Shown: in pieces, positions 18,376 through 26,731 of the stretch
Layout: every line of letters starts with the position of its first letter
Numbering within the stretch: the first letter of the stretch is position 1
NCBI GenBank assembly: GCA_018268675.1
Contig: JAFDWB010000079.1
Location: 1-64,000 of the forward strand
Length of the DNA: 64,000 nt
Direction: 5' to 3'
Origin: Actinomycetota bacterium
GTDB lineage: Bacteria > Actinomycetota > Thermoleophilia > Solirubrobacterales > 70-9
Translations under genes and position numbers: made by a program
The notes under the pieces: generated by a model
The model's input: only the letters and a program-made list of their open reading frames with translations
Told to the model about the DNA's origin: nothing
The model's database searches: none

Positions 18376-19983
18376 GTGGACAGTTCCGTCGCCTCGCTAC
18401 CGACTCCTCCGGCTGCCCCGGTGGTCTTTGCCGAGCCGCGCGAGGAGGCCCACTCGCGCCACTGGGTGTTCGTCGCCGCGCTGGCCGGCCTGATCGCCGC
18501 CGGCGCCTCGATCCGCTTCTTCTCGCTCGGCGTGCAGAGCTTCCACCACGACGAGGTGATCACCGTCATGCGGGTGCTGCCCGGCAGCTTCGGCCAGATG
18601 CTGCACGAGGTCAAGGTGAGCGAGTCGAACCCGCCGCTCTACTACGTGCTCGCCTGGGGCTGGGTGAAGATGTTCGGCCGCGACGAATTCGGCATCCGCT
18701 CGCTCTCGGCGCTGGTCGGGACGTTCACGGTGGCGCTCGGCTACCCGATCGGCAAGCAGCTGGCGAACCGCCGTGTCGGCCTCATCCTCACCGGCATCCT
18801 CGCCTTCAACCCGATGCTGATCTGGTACTCGCAGGAGGCCCGCTCCTACGCGCTGATGGTCTTCTTCGCGGCGTTCTCCTTCCTCTTCTTCCTGCGCTCG
18901 CTCGACACCCGGCGGGGCCGCGACATCGCGCTCTGGGCGGTGACCTCGACGCTCGCCTTCTGCAGCCACTACTTCGCCTTCTTCGCGGTCGGGATCGAGG
19001 CGGCCTGGCTGGCGTGGGCGCTGCGCGACCGCTGGCGCCTGCTGCTGCCCGCCTTCGCCGGGGTCGGCGCGGTCGCGGTCGCGCTGCTGCCGCTGATCGC
19101 CGCCCAGGCCAACCCGAAGCACATCGGCTGGATCTCCGACGGCCCCCTCGGGCTGCGGTACCTGCAGACCGGGGTCAGCTTCCTGATCGGCGAAACCGGG
19201 CACGTGATCGGCGAGCCGCCGCGCGTCGGGTACGCGGTGCTGCCGGCGATCGGGGTCGCCCTGGCGGCCCTGGCCCTGCTGGCGATCGGCACCCGGCGGG
19301 AGCGGCGCGGCGCCGCCCTCGGGTTGGGCGTCGGGCTCGGGGTGCTCGCCTTGGCCGGGCTCGCGGCGGTGCTCGGGAAGGACTACGTGGCCGAGCGCAA
19401 CCTGCTGCCCGCGCTGGTCCCGCTCGCCGCGGTCGTGGCGCTCGGCTTCGGCGCCGCCCGGGCGCGTCTGGTCGGGGTGGTGCTCGCGGTCGCCCTCTGC
19501 TCCTACTGGCTCGCCTTCGACGTCTACGTGACCCAGACGCCGAACCTGCAGCGCCCCGACTGGAACGCCGCGGCGAAGGCCCTCGGCCCGGCCCGGTCGC
19601 CGCGCGCGATCGTCACCTGGCGGCTGGCCGGCGACCCGCTGCGCTGGTACCTCGGTGACGGCGCGATGCACTGGTTCGGCGGCCCCGAACGGATCCGCGA
19701 AGTCGACCTCGTCGGCAAGAAGGTGGTCGCCGAACAACCCGCTAAGTTGCCTGCCGTGTTCCGTCCGGCGGGGGTCGTGCGGATGGGGCGCGTGACGATC
19801 GTCCGCTATGTCGCACCCCACCCCGTGATGCTCCGCCTCAAACAGCTCAGCAGACAGGTGACCGGCTTCCACGCCACCAACGTCGTGCTGGACGGCCCGT
19901 CGCGGTCGCGGCTCTACCTCGGCAGGAACGCGAAGACGTCGCCGTCGTTCGAACTCTCCCGCGCCCGGGCGGTGGAAGGATGA
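18376..19983 (+). CDS. Membrane GT-C glycosyltransferase (GT39/ArnT-like)
   Basis: A 535-residue multi-pass protein. The first extracytoplasmic loop carries FHHDEVIT with the acidic pair Asp59-Glu60, the metal/catalytic motif of polyprenyl-phosphate-dependent GT-C enzymes, and SQEARSYALMVFFAAFSFL follows near residue 156. About 10-12 helices are followed by a soluble C-terminal part. It likely transfers a sugar from a polyprenyl-phosphate donor to a cell-surface acceptor. Its ATGA overlap with a GtrA-like gene supports this, because GtrA proteins are linked to lipid-linked sugar transfer. GTG start at 18376. Confidence 0.85.
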   Translation: MDSSVASLPTPPAAPVVFAEPREEAHSRHWVFVAALAGLIAAGASIRFFSLGVQSFHHDEVITVMRVLPGSFGQMLHEVKVSESNPPLYYVLAWGWVKMFGRDEFGIRSLSALVGTFTVALGYPIGKQLANRRVGLILTGILAFNPMLIWYSQEARSYALMVFFAAFSFLFFLRSLDTRRGRDIALWAVTSTLAFCSHYFAFFAVGIEAAWLAWALRDRWRLLLPAFAGVGAVAVALLPLIAAQANPKHIGWISDGPLGLRYLQTGVSFLIGETGHVIGEPPRVGYAVLPAIGVALAALALLAIGTRRERRGAALGLGVGLGVLALAGLAAVLGKDYVAERNLLPALVPLAAVVALGFGAARARLVGVVLAVALCSYWLAFDVYVTQTPNLQRPDWNAAAKALGPARSPRAIVTWRLAGDPLRWYLGDGAMHWFGGPERIREVDLVGKKVVAEQPAKLPAVFRPAGVVRMGRVTIVRYVAPHPVMLRLKQLSRQVTGFHATNVVLDGPSRSRLYLGRNAKTSPSFELSRARAVEG

Positions 19984-20411
19984 GCGGCGGGGAGGAGAGC
20001 CTCGCCGTGCGGATCGGCGCCGCGGCCCGGCGGCCGGACAACTGGATCCAACTGCTCAAGTTCGGCATCGTCGGCGGCTCCGGCTACGTCATCAACCTGG
20101 TCGTCTTCGCCTTCCTCGCGCAGAACCTCGGCGTCTTCCACGTAGTCGCCGCGGTCGGCGCCTTCTGCGTCGCGCTCGGCAACAACTTCTTCTGGAACCG
20201 CCACTGGACCTTCGGCCCGGGGGAGGGGCTGGCCCACGAGCAGGCGATCCGCTTCGCCGTGGTCAGCGTCGGCGCGCTGCTGATCAACCTGATCGTGCTC
20301 GAGCTCCTGGTCCGCTCGTCCTCGATCAGCGAACTCGCCGCCCAGGCGATCGCCGTCGCGATCGCGATGCCGTTCAACTTCCTCGGCAACAAGCTCTGGA
20401 CCTTCAACTAG
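19980..20411 (+). CDS. GtrA-like membrane protein
   Basis: A 143-residue four-helix GtrA family protein. The twin motifs NFFWNRHWTF (about residues 64-73) and NFLGNKLWTF (C-terminal) are diagnostic. GtrA proteins are thought to flip or carry polyprenyl-phosphate-linked sugars. It is translationally coupled to the GT-C glycosyltransferase, so the two probably act on the same lipid-linked sugar. Confidence 0.92.
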   Translation: MSGGEESLAVRIGAAARRPDNWIQLLKFGIVGGSGYVINLVVFAFLAQNLGVFHVVAAVGAFCVALGNNFFWNRHWTFGPGEGLAHEQAIRFAVVSVGALLINLIVLELLVRSSSISELAAQAIAVAIAMPFNFLGNKLWTFN

Positions 20412-20459
20412 CCCGCGCCGCCGTCGGTTGAGCTTGGCCGCTCAGCTAACGTTGATGGC

Positions 20460-22724
20460 ATGAGCGAGAACGCGCGCAAGCCGCCCTACGAGGCTGCCAA
20501 GATCGAGGCAGAGCGCCAGGCCGCCTGGGTCGAGCGGGGCGATTACGAGGCTCCCGCGCCGCCGCCCGACGGCGAGCACGGGGTCTACGTCAAGTCGTCG
20601 AGCCCGTTCACCTCCGGCAACCTCCACATGGGCCACGTGCGCGACTACACCCTCGGCGACGCCTACGCGCGCTTCCAGCGGGCGCGCGGGCGCAGCGTGC
20701 TGATGGGGTTCGGCTTCGACGCCTTCGGGCTGCCCGCCGAGCTCGCCGCGATCGAGCGCCAGGTGCCCGCCGCCGAGTGGGTCGTCCAGTCCGGCGACCG
20801 GATGCTCGAGCAGATGAAGCGGCTCGGCTACAGCTTCGACTACGACCGCGTCTTCTACAGCTCCGACGAGGGGCAGTACCGCTGGTCGCAGTGGCTGTTC
20901 CTGACCCTGTACGAGATGGGGCTGATCTACCTCGACGACGCGACCGTCGACTGGTGCGACACCTGCCAGACGACGCTGGCGACGATCCAGGTCGAGGAGG
21001 GCGGGACCTGCTGGCGCTGCCACAACGAGGTGCGGCTGATCCGCCGGCCGACCTGGTTCCTCAAGATCACGCCCTACCTGGAGGAGAACGACGCGAACAT
21101 GGCGAAGCTCGAGGCGCAGCCCTGGGACGAGCTGGCGCTCGCCACCCAGCGCTACATCCTCGGGCGGGCCGAGGGGGTGGAGGTCGACCTCGAGGGGCCG
21201 GCCGGGCGGCTCACCGTCTTCACGCCGCACGCCGACGCGGCCGGGCTCGCGACCTTCGTCCTGCTGTCGCCCCGCCACCCCGAGGTCGAGGCGTGGATCG
21301 GCGAGGCGGGGGTGCGCGAGGAGCTCGAGCAGCTGCGCTCCGGCGGCTGGGAGCGGAGCGCCCGCGACGCGCAGTCGGTGCCGGTCATCGACACCGGCCG
21401 CGCGATCCCCGGGCCAGCCGGGGAGGAGCTGCCGGTCCTGATCTCGCCGCTGGTCGACGCCCGCTTCGGCCCGACCGCGGCGCTCGGCATCCCGGCGGTG
21501 GACGAGGCCGACGCCGACATCGCATCCCGCTTCCCCGGCCGGGTCCCCGACGTCGATGGGCCGAAAACCGGACTATCTGAAGGGTTTTCGGCCCATCGAC
21601 CTGTGGAGGGGGCGCGGGCGGCGAAGCGGTACCGGGCCAACGACTTCTCGATCTCCCGCCAGCGCTCCTGGGGGACGCCGATCCCGATCGTGCACTGTCC
21701 CGACCACGGGCCGGTGCCGGTGCCGGAGGCCGATCTTCCGGTCGTGCTCCCGCGCGACCTGGTCGCGACCGGTGAAGGGAATCCGCTGGCCGAGCGCAGC
21801 GACTTCGTCGACGTGGAGTGCCCGATCTGTGGGACGCCTGCGAAGCGCGAGACGGACACGCTCGATTGCCACTTCGACGCGCTCTTCCTCTGGGTGCCGG
21901 CCACGGTGCCGCCGGAGGACCGGGCGGAGCGGATGTTCACCCACCCCGAGTCGCGCAGGTGGCTGCCCGCCGAGCGGTTGGTCGCCGGCGGGGACTCGGG
22001 CGGCTTCGTCTTCGACCAGCGGATCGTCACCAAGGCGCTCCGCGACCACGGCGAGTTCGCCTACATGGCCGACGGCGAGCCGTTCGAGGGCTGCCTCTTC
22101 CACGAGATGGTGATCGCCGACGGGCGGAAGATGAGCAAGCACCTCGGCAACGTCGTCGATCCCGACGAACTGGTCGGCCAGTTCGGCGCCGATACCGTGC
22201 GCGTGGCGGTGCTCTGGGCGGCGGGGCCGGCGAAGACCCTCAACTGGTCCGGCGCCGCGGTCCGCTTCGCCAACAAGTTCCTGCGCGGCTTCTGGACCTA
22301 CGCGCACGACCGTTTCGTCGAGCTCGACGCAGCCAGGCACGATCCGGAGAAGGCGGCGGAGACCGAGTTCATGCGCGAGCGCCTGCGCAAGTGGTGCGAG
22401 GCGGGCCTCATGCGGATCACCGAGGACACCGCCGATCTTCAGATGCACCAGTCGATCCGCAACCTGACCCGCCTCTTCGAGCGGATCCAGCAGTTCGAGA
22501 AGCAGCTGAAGAAACGCGGCCAGCTCGACCGCGCCGACGCCGAGGCCCTGGTCGCCGCGATCCTCCTCCTCGCCCGCGTCCTTCAGCCCTTCGCCCCCCA
22601 TGCCGCCGAGGCGATCCTGATCGACTCCGGCCGCTTCACCTCGGCCGACCTCCCCGGCGCCTGGCCCGACGCCGCCGCGATTCCCGTGGCCGTGGACGAC
22701 GCCCTGTCGGGCGCGGCTTCGTAG
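20460..22724 (+). CDS. leuS: Leucyl-tRNA synthetase, divergent: degenerate editing motif, no C-terminal domain, palindromic insertion
   Basis: A 754-residue class I synthetase. The HIGH-type motif is GNLHMGH near residues 55-61 and the KMSKS-type motif is KMSKH near 557. Zinc-knuckle cysteines are present (CDTC, CWRC, CPIC). Compared with E. coli LeuRS the editing threonine motif TTRPDT reads TPHADA, and the HDxRD-like motif reads VDEAD, so editing is probably lost. The protein ends just after the anticodon-binding bundle and lacks the usual C-terminal tRNA-binding domain. Residues 365-380 are encoded by a family A palindrome. This may be a second, specialised LeuRS paralogue; whether it charges tRNA-Leu cannot be told. 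Confidence 0.88.
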   Translation: MSENARKPPYEAAKIEAERQAAWVERGDYEAPAPPPDGEHGVYVKSSSPFTSGNLHMGHVRDYTLGDAYARFQRARGRSVLMGFGFDAFGLPAELAAIERQVPAAEWVVQSGDRMLEQMKRLGYSFDYDRVFYSSDEGQYRWSQWLFLTLYEMGLIYLDDATVDWCDTCQTTLATIQVEEGGTCWRCHNEVRLIRRPTWFLKITPYLEENDANMAKLEAQPWDELALATQRYILGRAEGVEVDLEGPAGRLTVFTPHADAAGLATFVLLSPRHPEVEAWIGEAGVREELEQLRSGGWERSARDAQSVPVIDTGRAIPGPAGEELPVLISPLVDARFGPTAALGIPAVDEADADIASRFPGRVPDVDGPKTGLSEGFSAHRPVEGARAAKRYRANDFSISRQRSWGTPIPIVHCPDHGPVPVPEADLPVVLPRDLVATGEGNPLAERSDFVDVECPICGTPAKRETDTLDCHFDALFLWVPATVPPEDRAERMFTHPESRRWLPAERLVAGGDSGGFVFDQRIVTKALRDHGEFAYMADGEPFEGCLFHEMVIADGRKMSKHLGNVVDPDELVGQFGADTVRVAVLWAAGPAKTLNWSGAAVRFANKFLRGFWTYAHDRFVELDAARHDPEKAAETEFMRERLRKWCEAGLMRITEDTADLQMHQSIRNLTRLFERIQQFEKQLKKRGQLDRADAEALVAAILLLARVLQPFAPHAAEAILIDSGRFTSADLPGAWPDAAAIPVAVDDALSGAAS
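21552..21600. repeat. Palindromic element family A, copy 2, inside the LeuRS coding sequence
   Basis: This 49-base element has perfect 18-base arms GTCGATGGGCCGAAAACC (21552-21569) and its complement (21583-21600), around the 13-base centre GGACTATCTGAAG. It is read in frame as VDGPKTGLSEGFSAHR, at the end of the CP1 editing insertion and before the conserved YRANDFSISRQRSWG return to the catalytic core. Confidence 0.9.
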
Positions 22725-22883
22725 GGCCGGCGGGCAGGCGCAGGGGGGCGGCAACCGGTTAGGCCCACGCCCGGGGCGGGTATCCCCGTGTGTGGCCAGG
22801 GGCACCTGCGCGTACCTAGACGCAGAGCAATCTTTATGTTCAGGTGGCCTTGATTGCTACAGATCAGTCTGTTATGAATGTCA

Positions 22884-22909
22884 CCCTGTCGGCGGATCAA
22901 CCGACAGGG
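22884..22909. repeat. Perfect 9-bp hairpin
   Basis: CCCTGTCGG (22884-22892) pairs with CCGACAGGG (22901-22909) around an 8-base loop. It lies in a less GC-rich segment after leuS, with no T-run on either side. Confidence 0.6.
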
Positions 22910-23047
22910 AGGCGGGGCTCACTCAGACAGGGAAACCGCCTTGGGGTGGCAAAGGAGGACCTGGCGCTGAGCAGGGGGTCGCGTTCGTCACGACTCGGTC
23001 CCGAAAAGTGCGCCGGTGCGCAGTTGGCGCCGCCCCGCCTCACATCT

Positions 23048-23084
23048 CTTCTCGTCACGGGATCGGGGCCCCCGTGACGAGAAG
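23048..23084. repeat. Perfect 14-bp hairpin downstream of the Xre gene
   Basis: CTTCTCGTCACGGG (23048-23061) pairs with 23071-23084 around a 9-base loop. It begins 16 bases beyond the stop of the minus-strand Xre gene, where a terminator would be expected, but no U-tract follows. Confidence 0.65.
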
Positions 23085-23100
23085 CATGCGCCTGCGGCCG

Positions 23101-23376
23101 TCAGTCCTTGGGGGGCTCCTCGACCGTGAAGCGGCGCCGCTCGTGGTCCCATCCGGTCCCTGCGCAGAGGACGTCCGGGGTCGTCGAGAGCGCCCCCGCC
23201 AGCTTCAGCATCGTGGCGAACCGCGGTTCCCGTCCCGCCCGCTCGAGCAGCGAGATCTCGGTCCGGTGCAGCTCGGTCCGCTCGCCGAGTTCCTCCTGGG
23301 AGATGCCGACGGCGACGCGACAGCGGCGCAGGTTGAAGGCGAAGCGCTCCTGCGGGGTCAACCCGCCGCCCACCAC
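23101..23376 (-). CDS. Xre-family helix-turn-helix regulator
   Basis: A 91-residue protein that is essentially one HTH_3 domain: helices in FAFNLRRCRVAVGISQEELGE, recognition part LHRTEISLLERAGREPRFATM, and a final LCAGTGWDHERRRF. It starts at GTG 23376. No partner toxin or restriction gene is nearby. Its upstream region contains two direct TTGTCTG repeats on its coding strand (plus-strand CAGACAA at 23420-23426 and 23435-23441), possible binding sites for itself. Confidence 0.85.
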   Translation of the reverse strand: MVGGGLTPQERFAFNLRRCRVAVGISQEELGERTELHRTEISLLERAGREPRFATMLKLAGALSTTPDVLCAGTGWDHERRRFTVEEPPKD

Positions 23377-23530
23377 TGTCGATGCGTGTCACCAATCATG
23401 GTTCCATCGTTACCGAGCGCAGACAACCGTTCCACAGACAAAAGGCCGCAGCCACTTGAGCGGCCCGATTGTTCCGCTACCTTGATGTCCAGCGATCCCA
23501 GGGGTTATCCGAATATTTACGCGAAAAGCG

Positions 23531-23559
23531 TTGAGCGGAAGCGACCCCTGTGTTATAGA
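23531..23559 (+). promoter_or_regulatory. Sigma-70-type promoter for thrC
   Basis: TTGAGC (23531-23536), a 17-base spacer and TATAGA (23554-23559) form a good housekeeping promoter in an otherwise GC-rich region. Transcription would begin near 23566. It lies next to a larger stem (CAGGGGT 23499-23505 with ACCCCTG 23544-23550) that would overlap the promoter DNA. Confidence 0.55.
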
Positions 23560-23576
23560 CGTACAACCCAAAGACG

Positions 23577-23633
23577 CGGTGCTGAGGGCACCGTCAATCG
23601 AGCCGCTTCGGCGGTGACCAAGGAGGAAGTCAG
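23577..23633 (+). promoter_or_regulatory. thrC leader with hairpin and strong ribosome site
   Basis: The predicted leader has a 6-bp hairpin CGGTGC/GCACCG (23577-23593), a second small stem around GCCGCTTCGGCGG (about 23602-23614), and the ideal ribosome site AAGGAGG 7 bases before the ATG. No known riboswitch consensus is recognised. Confidence 0.4.
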
Positions 23634-24941
23634 ATGAGCCACGACACGCAGCATCTGGAGGGGCCTATCGGCCGGCGAACCAGGTCCTGCGCGACCGAAC
23701 TCGTCTGCCGTGACTGCGGTTACCGCACCCCGCTGCTGGACCAGGCGTTCAAGTGCCCGGCCTGCGGCGAGGGCCTCGACATCGATTACGACTACGAGCG
23801 CGCCGCCACGGCGATCGCCGAGCGCGGGTTCGACGGTCGCCCCTGGAACATCTGGCGCTTCGAGGAGCTGCTGCCGATCACATCGGCGGACGCCCAAGCC
23901 CGGGTCGGCCAGTTCGCCGGCCAGACGCCGTTGATCCCCGCCGACCGGCTCGGCGCCGAGCTCGGCCTGAAGAAGCTCTACCTGAAGGACGATTCGACCA
24001 ACCGCCCGTCGCTCTCCTATAAGGACCGTGTCGTCGGGATGGCGATCGCCCGCCTGCTGGAGCTCGGCAAGGACGAGGTCGGCTGCGTCTCGACCGGCAA
24101 CGTCGGCACGGCGGTCGCGTCGCTGGCGGCGAAGGCGGGCGCCACGGCCTACGTCTTCTACCCCGGCAACATGGAGAAGGGGAAGGCGAAAGCCTGTCGT
24201 GCCCTCGGCGCCCAGGTCTGCCAGCTCGACGGCAACTACGACCAGGCCAACCGCGCCTGCCGCGAGCTCTCGCTGGCGAGCGGGATCGAGTTCGCCAACA
24301 TCACCCTGCGCCCGTTCTACGCGGAGGGGGCGAAGACGATGGCGTTCGAGATCGTCGAGGGGCTTGGCTGGAAGGCACCGGACCACTTCGTCATCCCGGC
24401 CGCCGGCGGCACGCTCTCCTCGCGCGTCCACAAGGGACTGATCGAGCTGGAGAGGGTCGGCCTCGCCGAGACCGCGGGGGCGAAGATCGACATCGCCCAG
24501 GCGGGCGGCTGCGATCCGATCGCCACCGCGATCCTCGAGGGCGGCGAGATCGAGCCGCAGACCCCGGACACCGCCGCCCACTCGCTCGCGATCGGCTCGC
24601 CGGGCGACGGCCCGCTCGTGGTCGACGCGGCGCGCAGCCGCGGCGGCAGCGCGGCGACCCCGTCGGACCCGGAGATCTGGGAGGCGATCGACCTGCTCGG
24701 CGCCACCGAGGGGATTCTCACCGAGCCGGCGGGCGGCACCACGATCGCGGCGCTCGCCCAGCTCGCCCAGCACGGGAAGATCCGGCCCGAGGAGACGGTG
24801 GTCGCGATCATCAGCGGCAACGGGCTGAAGACGATCCAGGACCACCCGGACAAGGCCTGGCCGGAAATGGTCGCCTGCAACCTCGAGTCGATGGGCGCGA
24901 TGCTCGACGACTTCCGCCGCACCGCGGCGACGGTCGGCTAG
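23634..24941 (+). CDS. thrC: Threonine synthase
   Basis: A 435-residue PLP enzyme that converts O-phosphohomoserine to threonine. An N-terminal zinc ribbon has Cys25, Cys28, Cys41 and Cys44. The PLP lysine is Lys130 in SLSYKDR, the phosphate-binding loop is STGNVGTAVAS near residue 152, and PAGGTLSS is near 259. The C-terminal SGNGLK motif is typical. It is monocistronic with its own promoter and strong ribosome site; no other threonine gene is nearby. Confidence 0.95.
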   Translation: MSHDTQHLEGPIGRRTRSCATELVCRDCGYRTPLLDQAFKCPACGEGLDIDYDYERAATAIAERGFDGRPWNIWRFEELLPITSADAQARVGQFAGQTPLIPADRLGAELGLKKLYLKDDSTNRPSLSYKDRVVGMAIARLLELGKDEVGCVSTGNVGTAVASLAAKAGATAYVFYPGNMEKGKAKACRALGAQVCQLDGNYDQANRACRELSLASGIEFANITLRPFYAEGAKTMAFEIVEGLGWKAPDHFVIPAAGGTLSSRVHKGLIELERVGLAETAGAKIDIAQAGGCDPIATAILEGGEIEPQTPDTAAHSLAIGSPGDGPLVVDAARSRGGSAATPSDPEIWEAIDLLGATEGILTEPAGGTTIAALAQLAQHGKIRPEETVVAIISGNGLKTIQDHPDKAWPEMVACNLESMGAMLDDFRRTAATVG

Positions 24942-24976
24942 CGCCGAGCGAGCGCCAGGCCCGAGAGATTCCGGCG

Positions 24977-25855
24977 ATGGCGGCGCCGCCGCAGGTCGAC
25001 GGTGTCAGCCATCGCTGGGTGGAGGCGCGCGGGCTGCGCTTCCACCTGGCCGAAGCGGGGGAGGGCGACGACGTCGTTCTCTGCCTGCACGGCTGGCCGC
25101 AGCACTGGTACGAGTGGCGGTTCCTGCTGCCGCGGCTGGCGGCCGCGGGTCACCGGGCGATCGCGGTCGACCTGCGTGGCTTCGGCTGGAGCGACGCGCC
25201 GCCGGACGGCTATGAGAAGGAGAACCTGGCGACCGACGTGCTCGCGGTGCTCGACGCGCTCGGCCTCGAGCGGGTGAAGCTGGTCGGCCACGACTGGGGC
25301 GGCTGGATCGGCTACCTGCTCTGCCTGCGGGCGCCGGAGCGCTTCGAGCGCTACCTCGCGCTGAACATCCTCACTCCCTGGGTGAATACGCGCGAGCTCG
25401 TGCCCAACCTGTGGCGCTTCAGCTACCAGCTCCTGGTCGCGGCCCCCTGGCTCGGCTATCGCCTACACCGCAGCGGCGAATTCGTGCCCCGCGTCCTCCT
25501 CGGCGCCTCCACCGTCCGCGACCACTTCGACGGCGAGACCCTCGCCATCTTCGCCGACAACCTGGCCGAGCCCGACCGCGCCCGCGCCTGCGTCCAGATG
25601 TACCGCGTCTTCCAACTCCACGAGTCCCCCGCGATCAGGCGCGGCCGCTATGCCCGCGAGCGCCTCACCGTCCCGACCCTCCACGTCCACGGCACCGACG
25701 ATGCCGCCCTCCGCCCCCGGATGCTCGCCGGCTACCAGCGCCACGCCGACGAGATGCGGGTCGAGCTGGTCCCCGGCTGCGGTCACTTCATCGCCGACGA
25801 GAAGCCCGACCTGGTCGCCGCCCGGGCAACCGAGTTCTTCAGCGAATCCACCTGA
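24977..25855 (+). CDS. Alpha/beta hydrolase, epoxide hydrolase-like
   Basis: A 292-residue alpha/beta hydrolase. The oxyanion motif HGWPQ is at 38-42, the nucleophile is Asp106 in GHDWGG, and the probable catalytic His lies in PGCGHFIADEKP near residue 268. An Asp nucleophile points to epoxide hydrolase or haloalkane dehalogenase activity rather than esterase. Residues YEWRFLLPRLAAAGHRAIAVDLRGFGWSD are typical, split here by family position 45-73. It overlaps the convergent membrane-protein gene by 17 bases. Confidence 0.85.
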   Translation: MAAPPQVDGVSHRWVEARGLRFHLAEAGEGDDVVLCLHGWPQHWYEWRFLLPRLAAAGHRAIAVDLRGFGWSDAPPDGYEKENLATDVLAVLDALGLERVKLVGHDWGGWIGYLLCLRAPERFERYLALNILTPWVNTRELVPNLWRFSYQLLVAAPWLGYRLHRSGEFVPRVLLGASTVRDHFDGETLAIFADNLAEPDRARACVQMYRVFQLHESPAIRRGRYARERLTVPTLHVHGTDDAALRPRMLAGYQRHADEMRVELVPGCGHFIADEKPDLVAARATEFFSEST

Positions 25856-26621
25856 GATCACGCCGCTCGGCCGGCGTCCGCCTCGGCGTCTTCGCGGTGT
25901 GCTTGCTCCAACCCGGCTCGCCGTCGGCGGCCCAGTAGCGCATGCGCCACGGGGCGTCCGGGTCGACGTACCACCCGGGTGGTCGGTCCTCGGCGGGGAT
26001 GGACGGGTCGCCCGGCGCCGTGACCGCGAGACTCAGGCGCACCGTCAGATCGAAGTAGAGGAGCGCGGTGGCCAACGCGGTGAAGGAACTCGTCGCGACG
26101 GATACCGCGGTACGGAGCAGGAAGGAGACGACGGTCATGTCCTTCCCGAAGGCGAGGAAGAGCAGCCCGCCGGGGATCGCGCTGATCAGGACCACGAGGA
26201 CGAAGAGCGCGAAGACGTGGGGGTAGTGGTCGCTGGTGAGGAGCCTGCTGCGTCTGAGCGCGCCGCGCCAGCCCTTGTCGCCGAGCGCCGCCGCCTGGGC
26301 GACCACCGACCAGCGGAGGAACAGGAGGACGCCGGGGATGATCAGCGCGATGAGGCCGGCCATGATGCCGAGCCAGCTGACGAACGCCGCCGCGGACACC
26401 ACCGGCAGGGTCGCCAGCCCGCGGCGGGTGACCGGCCCGATTTCCGGCCGGCGACCTTGGCGCGCGTCGTTGACCGCGTGTACGTGGAGGGCGGAGATCA
26501 GCGGCAGGACCAGGGCCAAGTCGGCGATCGGGAGGACGAGCCCGAGCACCACCTGGGCCGGCCCGTGGAGGGGCCCGTCGGGGAGTCCCAGGAGGGAGAT
26601 CGCGTCGTACGGGACGACCAC
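25839..26621 (-). CDS. Multi-pass membrane protein with C-terminal DUF2510-like motif; N-terminus probably longer
   Basis: At least 260 residues with about six helices, and a cytosolic tail with PPGWYVDPDAPWRMRYWAADG, a DUF2510-like motif. The GTG at 26621 cuts through the first helix. Upstream the frame stays open and reads APELIAATFALYRRFPWLF, which looks like the true N-terminus, but no ATG, GTG or TTG is available. CTG at 26685-26687 would be a candidate start. The body resembles glycerophosphodiester-phosphodiesterase-associated membrane domains; function unknown. Confidence 0.75.
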   Translation of the reverse strand: MVVPYDAISLLGLPDGPLHGPAQVVLGLVLPIADLALVLPLISALHVHAVNDARQGRRPEIGPVTRRGLATLPVVSAAAFVSWLGIMAGLIALIIPGVLLFLRWSVVAQAAALGDKGWRGALRRSRLLTSDHYPHVFALFVLVVLISAIPGGLLFLAFGKDMTVVSFLLRTAVSVATSSFTALATALLYFDLTVRLSLAVTAPGDPSIPAEDRPPGWYVDPDAPWRMRYWAADGEPGWSKHTAKTPRRTPAERRDLRWIR

Positions 26622-26731
26622 GATCGCCGCCAGGGCGAGGAACAGCCACGGGAAGCGCCGGTAAAGGGCGAAGGTCGCGGCGATCAGCTCGGGCGCCGAG
26701 CGCGGGCACCGGGCCGTAGACTTCCGCGGCG

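Larger units (their letters stand above)
22725..23100. other. Gene-free, hairpin-rich stretch after leuS
   Basis: These 376 bases lack a convincing gene. They contain GCGCAGG (about 22739) facing CCTGCGC (about 22807), a locally AT-richer segment (22825-22885), the hairpin 22884-22909 and the hairpin 23048-23084. No T-tracts follow the stems, so intrinsic termination is not supported. The segment could be a structured RNA or decayed mobile DNA. Confidence 0.5.

Noticed and set aside
22725-23100. Decayed toxin partner of the Xre regulator
   Set aside because: No open frame in any strand of this gap gives a plausible toxin; the ones present are short and low-complexity.
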